11,519 bases of DNA. It comes from RYN-428 sp035551995 (GTDB lineage: Bacteria > Planctomycetota > Phycisphaerae > Tepidisphaerales > Tepidisphaeraceae). The stretch is taken from NCBI GenBank assembly GCA_035551995.1, contig DASZME010000024.1:1-11519 (forward strand), given 5' to 3'. Position numbers and translations under genes: made by a program. Position 1 is the stretch's first letter; the number at the start of each line of letters is the position of its first letter. A model generated the notes under the pieces. That model saw only the letters and a list, made by a program, of their open reading frames with translations, had not been told where the DNA came from and made no database searches. Shown in pieces: positions 6,584 to 11,519 of this stretch.

Positions 6584-6970
6584 ATGCCCGCCAAACGCAA
6601 ACAGCCTCGGCCAGCGGCCGAAGCCCTTCAGTTGCGGGGGCGATTTTGGGTGGATATCGGCGGCGTCGCCGTCCTGACCGACGCCGGCGCCGATTTGCTC
6701 GAGCAGATCGACGCCCGCGGCTCACTGTCCGAAGCGGCGCGGCAGCTTCATTTCAGCTATCGCCGTGCATGGCTGTTGCTGGACACCATGAACCGCAATT
6801 GGCCCGCCCCGCTGGTCGAAACCGCCGTCGGCGGCCATCGCGGCGGCGGGGCCAGCCTGACCGAGCTCGGACACGAAATCCTTCGCGCCTATCGCGACGT
6901 GCAGCTTCAACTTGAACATCTGCTGGGACGCGAGATCGCCGCGTTTCGAGCGGATGCAGCCCAATCCTGA
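6584..6970 (+). CDS. modE: ModE-type molybdenum-responsive regulator, DNA-binding domain only
   Basis: 128 aa, equal to the N-terminal half of classical ModE (about 260 aa in E. coli). The LysR-like winged helix-turn-helix is clear. ARGSLSEAARQLHFSYRRAWLLLDTMNRN (44-72) matches the E. coli stretch with SGSISQGAKDAGISYKSAW. LVETAVGGHRGGGASLTELG (77-96) gives the wing with its GG-GGGG signature. A final helix, ILRAYRDVQLQLEHLL (99-114), is likely for dimerisation. No Mop domains follow; the protein ends at FRADAAQS. The ATG at 6584 is 3 bp after mop, with GAGGA 7 nt upstream. Its obvious target is the dyad at 6208-6237. Without a built-in sensor, molybdate sensing may depend on the adjacent Mop protein or may be absent. 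Confidence 0.9.
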   Translation: MPAKRKQPRPAAEALQLRGRFWVDIGGVAVLTDAGADLLEQIDARGSLSEAARQLHFSYRRAWLLLDTMNRNWPAPLVETAVGGHRGGGASLTELGHEILRAYRDVQLQLEHLLGREIAAFRADAAQS

Positions 6971-7015
6971 GTTCGAATTTTCAAGCTGCGGTAGTGCTCT
7001 GCGTTAGTTGTTCAT

Positions 7016-7096
7016 GAGGCTGCGCCTCGCCCGAAGGTGATGAAAACGGCAGGCGTTTATTAATTGTTTTCGGAACAGCGGCCCCCGCTTGCGGGG
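7016..7096. other. Two small hairpins in the modE / SMP-30 convergent gap
   Basis: The 167-bp space between the convergent modE and SMP-30 genes (6971-7137) holds GAGGC-TGC-GCCTC (7016-7028) and CCCCG-CTTG-CGGGG (7083-7096). Neither is followed by a run of T on either strand. They may act as weak or factor-assisted terminators. Nothing else was recognised in this gap. Confidence 0.3.
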
Positions 7097-7137
7097 CGTG
7101 GTTCGCGGCTGATCGGTCGTCGGGTGAACCATCGTGG

Positions 7138-8265
7138 TTACGCCCCCGCCATCACGCCCTTGGTCAGTGTTTTTATGCGACATACGTTGTGATTTCGGCA
7201 GATATAGAGCGTCGATCCATCGTCGCCCCAGTTGATATTGGAGGTTCGATCGCCGGTCACAATGGTTCCCAGATGTTTACCCGCGGACGAAAAAATGAAC
7301 ACGCCGCCGGGACCGGTGGCCCAGACATCGCCGTGAACATCGACCTTGATTCCGTCGGGCAATCCCGGCAGCTTCTTCGCGAAAAACTCGGCCGTGTCAA
7401 AGAACACTTTACCGTTGGCGATGTTTCCGTCCGGCTGCACGTCATACTTCAGATACACCGGATGGTCGGGATCGGAGACGCAGATATACAGCGTCTTTTC
7501 GTCCGGCGACAATGCCACGCCATTGGGGTATTTCAGCGGCGCGGTCTTGCCGTCGGCGTAAACGATCTGGCCACTGTTCAGCCGAACCATTTCACCGCCG
7601 GATCGGATCATGTAGATGCCGTTCATGTCCATTTCCTTATTGCGGTCGTGGTTTTCGCCTTCGAGGCCGTAGGGCGGATCGGTGAAATAGAGATTTCCTT
7701 TGGCGTCGTAGCAAAGGTCGTTTGGGCTGTTGAACCGCATGCCGTGATAGCGATCGGCCAGGACGGTGAGCCTGCCGTCTTTTTCGAGACGAACGACGCG
7801 GCGATCGCCATGCTGGCAGATTGTCAGGCGGTTTTGATGATCGAGCGTGAGGCCATTGGAGCCGGGCTCCCCGCCGCGGGGGGTGGCGCCGGTATAGCCG
7901 CTGGGCTTGAGATACGGATGAACGCCCTTCTCCGGCGTCCAGCGATACATCGTGTTCTGCGGCACATCCGAAAAATTCAATCCGCCCTCATACCAGATCG
8001 GCCCTTCCGCCCATTGCAACCCCTCGACCAGAATTTCAACCTTCGCGTCAGCGGCAACAAGCGCGTCGAGCGCGGGATCAAACCGTTGGATCGACCCAAG
8101 CGTCCCCCCGGCGTCCTTCGCGACCATCGGCGAATTGACATTGTTGTCCAACGACCGCCCGATCGAAACCGGCGGAAGGTCCTTCGCCGGCTCGGCATTC
8201 AACGGCGCGACGGCAAACGAAATCAAAAGCAACCGCGCGGTTTTCATCGGCGATTTAATGTTCAT
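7138..8265 (-). CDS. Secreted SMP-30 / gluconolactonase-like six-bladed beta-propeller
   Basis: 375 aa from the ATG at 8265. A signal peptide is visible (MNIKSPMKTARLLLISFAVAPLNA, cleavage near 24), so it is likely periplasmic. SMP-30/gluconolactonase motifs are WAEGPIWYEGGLNFSDVPQN (85-104) with metal ligand E87; GEPGSNGLTLD (132-142); FNSPNDLCYDAKGNLYFTDPPYGL (178-201) with N182; YPNGVALSPDEKTLYI (246-261) with N248; and GLPDGIKVDVHGDVWATGPGGVFIF (301-325) with D304. Members are divalent-metal lactonases of sugar acids; the true substrate cannot be read from the sequence. The frame is open to a TTG at 8337, but that extension lacks a ribosome-binding site and would bury the signal peptide. 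The ATG at 8247 is a second choice. Neither start has a strong Shine-Dalgarno. The gene stands alone and is divergent from the SpoIID-like gene. Confidence 0.88.
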   Translation of the reverse strand: MNIKSPMKTARLLLISFAVAPLNAEPAKDLPPVSIGRSLDNNVNSPMVAKDAGGTLGSIQRFDPALDALVAADAKVEILVEGLQWAEGPIWYEGGLNFSDVPQNTMYRWTPEKGVHPYLKPSGYTGATPRGGEPGSNGLTLDHQNRLTICQHGDRRVVRLEKDGRLTVLADRYHGMRFNSPNDLCYDAKGNLYFTDPPYGLEGENHDRNKEMDMNGIYMIRSGGEMVRLNSGQIVYADGKTAPLKYPNGVALSPDEKTLYICVSDPDHPVYLKYDVQPDGNIANGKVFFDTAEFFAKKLPGLPDGIKVDVHGDVWATGPGGVFIFSSAGKHLGTIVTGDRTSNINWGDDGSTLYICRNHNVCRIKTLTKGVMAGA

Positions 8266-8319
8266 GCCGCGAAGATATTCAGCAAAGTCGCGATACGCAA
8301 GCGGCGGGTCGCGCGCGGT

Positions 8320-8348
8320 TTGGCTTGCTTCTCTCAATCTGCTAAACT
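8320..8348 (+). promoter_or_regulatory. Candidate promoter for the SpoIID-like / DUF5009 pair
   Basis: TTGGCT (8320-8325), a 17-nt spacer and TAAACT (8343-8348) match the sigma70 boxes at 4/6 each. A TGC directly before the -10 makes an extended -10 element. The start point would be near 8355, giving a leader of about 85 nt before the ATG at 8439. It lies in the 173-bp gap between the divergent SMP-30 and SpoIID-like genes. Confidence 0.42.
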
Positions 8349-8438
8349 GCTCGCGTCACTCCCGTCGGGCATTGCGGACAGTCGCCTTTGGGCGGACGCA
8401 TCGAGACTGGCGGCGCGATGATTCAGGCAAGGACGCCA

Positions 8439-9707
8439 ATGCACGTATTCCCCCGGATTCCGCCGCGGTCGATCCGCTCGCTCCCCCTTCGCGTTTCGCT
8501 CGTCGCCTTCTGCATCGCGGCGAGTCTGTTCCCCCTGGGCTGCGGCCAAGGCGCCAATCGCGGCGCCACGCCGCAGGGCGCTCCGATCGTTCGCGTGCTT
8601 ATTCTGGAGAATGTCGCGACGGTTGAGATCAGCGCGAACGATCCGCCGACGCTCCGGACCGGATCGGGCGTGGTCAGTCGGATCGGCCTGGCGCATAACG
8701 CGCAGGCGGCGATCGTTCTCACCGCAAGCGGATGGCGCGTCGGCGATCTGCCGCTCGGTTCCGGCGAACTGCGGATCGAGCCGGCCAAGGAGGGCGACGT
8801 TCGCCTGGATGGTCACGCCTATCGCGGGGCTTACCGCCTTGTCCCCAAATCCATCAGCCGATTTGACGTGATCAATGACGTGGACATCGACGGCTACCTC
8901 ATGGGCGTTTTGGACAAGGAGATGCTGACGTACTGGCATCCCGCCGCGTATCGCGCCCAGGCGATCGTCGCTCGAACCTATGCCATCTACGTCGCGCGAA
9001 CAAGCAGCGCCGGCGCCGGTTACGATCTCTTCAGCGACACGCGAAGCCAGGTGTACGGCGGCATTTCCGCCGAGTCGGCAAAGAGTCGAAACGCCGTGGA
9101 AGCCACGCGCGGCGTGGTCGTGGCCGCCGGCGAACCGGGTCAGGAACGGATCTTCAAAGCCTACTTCAGCTCCTGCTGCGGCGGCATCACCCAATCCGCC
9201 TCCGCCGCCTTCGGCGACCCGCCCAGCGAGGCGCTCTCCGAGCAAAACGTCGGAACGCGATGCTCCGCTTCGCCCCATTTTTCGTGGGGACCGGTGACGC
9301 TTTCCAAGGCCGAGGTCACCCGCCGCCTGCGGCTCTGGGGGACGCGCCACAATCTTCCCGAAAAATCGATCGGCGAAGTAGCGCGGATCGATATTCTTTC
9401 CGTCAATCGCTACGGCCGCCCCGAAAGCTTCACCGTGACCGATCGATCCGGCCGCCTGTATCGCCTCGGATGCGAAGAACTGCGCGTCGCGATCGGCACC
9501 GACGCCGCCGACGGCAATAAATTGCTCAGCGGCTTTTGCCGGCCGATCAACGACATCGATTCGATCACATTCGCCGAAGGCCACGGCCTTGGCCATGGCG
9601 TGGGACTTTGCCAATGGTGCGCCGAGGCCGAGGCCACCGCCGGCATACCGCACGAGCAAATCGTGCTTCAGGCATATCCGCGCTCGGTGCTGGTGCGGGC
9701 GTATTAG
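8439..9707 (+). CDS. SpoIID/LytB-domain protein, probable envelope peptidoglycan enzyme
   Basis: 422 aa. The N-terminus has a basic segment, then hydrophobic VSLVAFCIAASLFPLGC. The cysteine (C35) could be lipidated, but the -3 residue is proline, so plain export is also possible. The SpoIID domain is clear: VLDKEMLTYWHPAAYRAQAIVARTYAIY (157-184), where E161 matches the catalytic glutamate of SpoIID lytic transglycosylases; SQVYGG (203-208); AVEATRGVVV (219-228); AYFSSCCGGITQSA (241-254); and the C-terminal GHGLGHGVGLCQWCAEAEA (381-399). SpoIID trims denuded glycan strands in spore formers; homologues in non-sporulating bacteria are related to amidase enhancers (LytB). The start at 8439 is backed by CAAGGA 5 nt upstream; the ATG at 8418 lacks one. 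Seven cysteines after residue 240 are noteworthy. A DUF5009 gene follows closely. Confidence 0.87.
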   Translation: MHVFPRIPPRSIRSLPLRVSLVAFCIAASLFPLGCGQGANRGATPQGAPIVRVLILENVATVEISANDPPTLRTGSGVVSRIGLAHNAQAAIVLTASGWRVGDLPLGSGELRIEPAKEGDVRLDGHAYRGAYRLVPKSISRFDVINDVDIDGYLMGVLDKEMLTYWHPAAYRAQAIVARTYAIYVARTSSAGAGYDLFSDTRSQVYGGISAESAKSRNAVEATRGVVVAAGEPGQERIFKAYFSSCCGGITQSASAAFGDPPSEALSEQNVGTRCSASPHFSWGPVTLSKAEVTRRLRLWGTRHNLPEKSIGEVARIDILSVNRYGRPESFTVTDRSGRLYRLGCEELRVAIGTDAADGNKLLSGFCRPINDIDSITFAEGHGLGHGVGLCQWCAEAEATAGIPHEQIVLQAYPRSVLVRAY

Positions 9708-9794
9708 CGCATGATCGAGACGCTGCAATATCCAACACCCCCGACGAGTCCGTGTACAACTAAAAAAGGGAGCGATCTCAAAACGGGATTCCAC

Positions 9795-11189
9795 ATGCCA
9801 ATGGCGCCACCGACGCACCAAACCGATACGCCGCATCGGGCTGTTACGCCGCTTGATCGATATTCGACCGATCTGCCGGCGCCCGCAAGTCAAAGGTCAT
9901 CGCCAACGACGACCGCCGCCGCCGGGCGACTGGTTTCGCTCGATGCTTATCGCGGGCTGATCATGCTCCTCATGATTTCCGCCGGCTTGCAAATCGGCGC
10001 CGTGGTTTCCCGATTCGATTCCACGCCGGGGTGGAGTCATCTCGATACGCCCCTCTGGCGCCACGCCGCTTTCCAGACCGATCACACGGCTTGGGCCGGC
10101 TGTTCTCTTTGGGACCTGATTCAGCCGTCGTTCATGTTCATGGTCGGAACGGCGTTGGCCTTTTCCGTCGCTAGTCGCCGGGCATCGGGACAATCGTTCG
10201 CACGCATGCTGCTTCACGCCTTGTTTCGATCGGCGGCACTTGTGCTTTTGGCCGTCTTCCTATCCTCGACCAGTCGCCCACGCACCAATTGGCTGTTCAC
10301 GAACGTGCTGGCCCAGATCGGCCTGGGCTATCCCTTCCTTTTTCTACTGGCGTGGGTGAAACCACGATGGCAGTTCTTTGCCGCGATGCTGATTCTGATC
10401 GCGTGCTGGGGCGCTTTTGCGTTATACCCCGCGCCGCCGGTCAACCTCGACCTGGCGTCGGCGAAACTACCCGCCGACTGGCATCGGCTGAGCGGTTTCG
10501 CGTCGCACTGGGAGAAAAACACCAATTTTGCCGCCCATGTCGATCAGCGGTTGCTGAACCTTTTCCCCCGCCCCGACGGCAAGCGTTTCACCTTTGAGCC
10601 CGGCGGATATCAAACCCTCAATTTTGTCCCCTCCCTTGCGACAATGATCTTCGGCCTGCTCGCCGGTGAACTTTTGCGAGCCCGTCACGCCGGCGCCAAA
10701 AAAGTCGGCGTTCTTCTCCTCACCGGCGCCGTCGCCCTTGCGGCCGGCTGGGGCCTGGGCCACTTCGGTATTTGCCCGGTCGTGAAACGAATCTGGACAC
10801 CATCCTGGGCCCTCTTCAGTACAGGCTGGGCACTGATGGCGCTGGCGGCCTTCTACCTGGTCCTGGACGTCTGGCGAATCCGCCGCTGGGAATACCCATT
10901 GATCGTCGTCGGCGCCAATTCGATCGGCATCTACTGCGTATCGCAGATGCTCAAGCCATTCGTGCGAGAATCGATGAGGCGCCATTTCGGCCAGGACGTC
11001 TACGAGCTTCCCGGCCGATGCTACGCATGGTTGCGGTATCAAATCTTCGCGCATACGCCCCCTCCTGCCGACACGTTCGCCGACTATGGAAAGATGTTCG
11101 CCCCGATGACCGAGGCGTCATTGTTCCTCATTTTCTGCTGGGTTCTTTGCTGGTGGGCATATCGGAAGAGGTTATTCATTAAGATTTGA
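9795..11189 (+). CDS. DUF5009 / HGSNAT-like multi-pass membrane acyltransferase
   Basis: 464 aa from the ATG at 9795. A disordered, Pro/Thr-rich N-terminus of about 44 residues precedes GRLVSLDAYRGLIMLLMISAG (44-64), the hallmark start of this family. FQTDHTAWAGCSLWDLIQPSFMFMVGTALAFS (93-124) follows, with H97 and W100 conserved and H97 a plausible catalytic histidine. About ten membrane segments can be drawn near 55-72, 110-126, 143-158, 166-187, 192-211, 276-292, 304-322, 338-357, 367-388 and 440-456. GANSIGIYCVSQMLKPFV (373-390) is another family motif. Relatives include heparan-alpha-glucosaminide N-acetyltransferase and YeiB-type proteins, which transfer acyl groups across a membrane to sugars; the substrate here is unknown. 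The ATG at 9711, 3 bp after the SpoIID-like stop, is in frame but has no ribosome-binding site. The ATG at 9795 has GGGA 6 nt upstream, and the stretch between looks intergenic. Either way the two genes are probably co-transcribed. Confidence 0.87.
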   Translation: MPMAPPTHQTDTPHRAVTPLDRYSTDLPAPASQRSSPTTTAAAGRLVSLDAYRGLIMLLMISAGLQIGAVVSRFDSTPGWSHLDTPLWRHAAFQTDHTAWAGCSLWDLIQPSFMFMVGTALAFSVASRRASGQSFARMLLHALFRSAALVLLAVFLSSTSRPRTNWLFTNVLAQIGLGYPFLFLLAWVKPRWQFFAAMLILIACWGAFALYPAPPVNLDLASAKLPADWHRLSGFASHWEKNTNFAAHVDQRLLNLFPRPDGKRFTFEPGGYQTLNFVPSLATMIFGLLAGELLRARHAGAKKVGVLLLTGAVALAAGWGLGHFGICPVVKRIWTPSWALFSTGWALMALAAFYLVLDVWRIRRWEYPLIVVGANSIGIYCVSQMLKPFVRESMRRHFGQDVYELPGRCYAWLRYQIFAHTPPPADTFADYGKMFAPMTEASLFLIFCWVLCWWAYRKRLFIKI

Positions 11190-11264
11190 CTCCGCATGTC
11201 AACCGCTGCCTACGGAAAATGGATGTCGTGTCGGTACATGTGCAAGCCCTGGTCAACTCGCAAA

Positions 11265-11318
11265 GGCAGGACAAGGTGCCAGCCACCGTGGAGGCAGCAC
11301 AAGGTGCCAGCCACCTTG
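11265..11318. repeat. Tandem near-identical 23-bp direct repeats with internal hairpin
   Basis: Copies at 11265-11287 and 11293-11315 differ at one base (the sixth, G versus C) and are 28 bp apart. Both contain ACAAGGTGCCAGCCACC. In the second copy CAAGGTG (11300-11306) and CACCTTG (11312-11318) form a 7-bp stem with loop CCAGC. The repeat lies about 75 bp past the DUF5009 stop and could fold at the mRNA end. It is the only recognisable structure in the 225-bp gap (11190-11414) apart from the widely spaced dyad GACTTTCG (11329-11336) / CGAAAGTC (11387-11394). Confidence 0.7.
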
Positions 11319-11414
11319 AGACTAGCCTGACTTTCGCACTTTCGACCGCCGACGCTCGTTATTTTGATCCAATCGAGAAAAATCGACGAAAGTCTCCACC
11401 ACACGCCGATGCTT

Positions 11415-11519
11415 TTACGCCGATGGCGCCTCGTCGTTCGGCTCTGGCGTCAGCAGCTTTCCTCCCCGGATCCGAGGCGGCGGCTGAGCCGGCAGCGTCA
11501 GCCCTAATTTCTCCAGCAA
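11415..11519 (-). CDS. C-terminal end of an unidentified protein (cut by right window edge), possibly a transposase
   Basis: On the minus strand the last 34 codons of a frame that enters from beyond the right edge read LLEKLGLTLPAQPPPRIRGG, then KLLTPEPNDEAPSA, and stop (TAA, 11417-11415). The frame is open to the window edge. An ending with LEKLGL followed by a proline-rich tail resembles, from memory, the C-termini of IS91-type transposases (pattern LGLP-x-PP), but 34 residues are too few to assign a family. The repeats just downstream of its stop would fit a mobile-element border. It is convergent with the DUF5009 gene. Confidence 0.45.
   Translation of the reverse strand: MLEKLGLTLPAQPPPRIRGGKLLTPEPNDEAPSA

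Noticed and set aside
7083..7096. Intrinsic terminator at the GC hairpin after SMP-30
   Set aside because: The stem is only about 5 bp with a CTTG loop and neither strand has a following T-run, so it was not called as a terminator.
7189..8421. A 410-codon plus-strand open frame opposite the SMP-30 gene
   Set aside because: It is complementary to a gene with a signal peptide and full SMP-30 motifs; the antisense translation has no family similarity and no ribosome-binding site.
8334..9893. A 519-codon minus-strand open frame covering the SpoIID-like gene and the start of DUF5009
   Set aside because: It is antisense to a gene with clear SpoIID motifs, has no recognisable domain and reads as Arg/Ala/Gly-rich shadow sequence that GC-rich codon use creates.
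11210..11404. A 64-codon minus-strand open frame near the right end
   Set aside because: Its translation is mostly the direct-repeat sequence; it has no ribosome-binding site and no recognisable domain.

Overview
The window is a GC-rich, densely coded bacterial chromosome segment. It holds twelve protein-coding genes, two of them cut by the window edges, arranged in four outward-facing (divergent) and convergent groups. No rRNA, tRNA, CRISPR array or intact mobile element was seen. The gene content suggests a Gram-negative-type envelope: an outer-membrane porin, a lipoprotein and secreted enzymes. The low-GC GAAATCC-type intergenic repeat, the DUF5009 membrane acyltransferase and the SpoIID-like protein in a probable non-sporeformer fit a planctomycete or a relative. 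That placement is inference, not proof.

Region 1 (1-4769). An acyl-CoA dehydrogenase N-terminus (minus strand, cut by the left edge) faces a four-gene plus-strand operon: an M20 metallo-hydrolase, arginine N-succinyltransferase (astA), succinylglutamate-semialdehyde dehydrogenase (astD) and a small DUF192 lipoprotein. Gaps in the operon are 32 bp, a 4-bp ATGA overlap and 2 bp. The first and fourth carbon steps of the arginine succinyltransferase (AST) pathway are present, but astB, astC and a recognisable astE are not in view. The M20 enzyme is a candidate to supply the desuccinylase step.

Region 2 (4786-6970). This is the most interesting part. An OprO/OprP-like porin (minus strand) is divergent from a two-gene plus-strand operon encoding a stand-alone molybdate-binding Mop protein and a ModE regulator that has only the DNA-binding domain. 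Between them is a perfect 12-bp inverted repeat with a 6-bp centre (6208-6237). It contains CGTTATAT-N8-ATATAACG, the layout of known ModE operators. It sits inside a near-consensus promoter for the porin (TTGACG-N17-TATAAC) whose predicted start site falls on or beside the porin ATG. The simplest reading is a molybdate-repressed porin with a leaderless mRNA, which would be an outer-membrane route for molybdate or tungstate under ModE control.

Region 3 (7138-11189). A secreted SMP-30/gluconolactonase-like beta-propeller (minus strand) is divergent from a SpoIID/LytB-domain envelope protein. The latter is followed closely by a multi-TM DUF5009/HGSNAT-like acyltransferase.

Region 4 (11190-11519). 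Non-coding DNA holds a near-perfect 23-bp direct repeat that can fold into hairpins. It is followed by the last 34 codons of an unidentified minus-strand gene, possibly a transposase.
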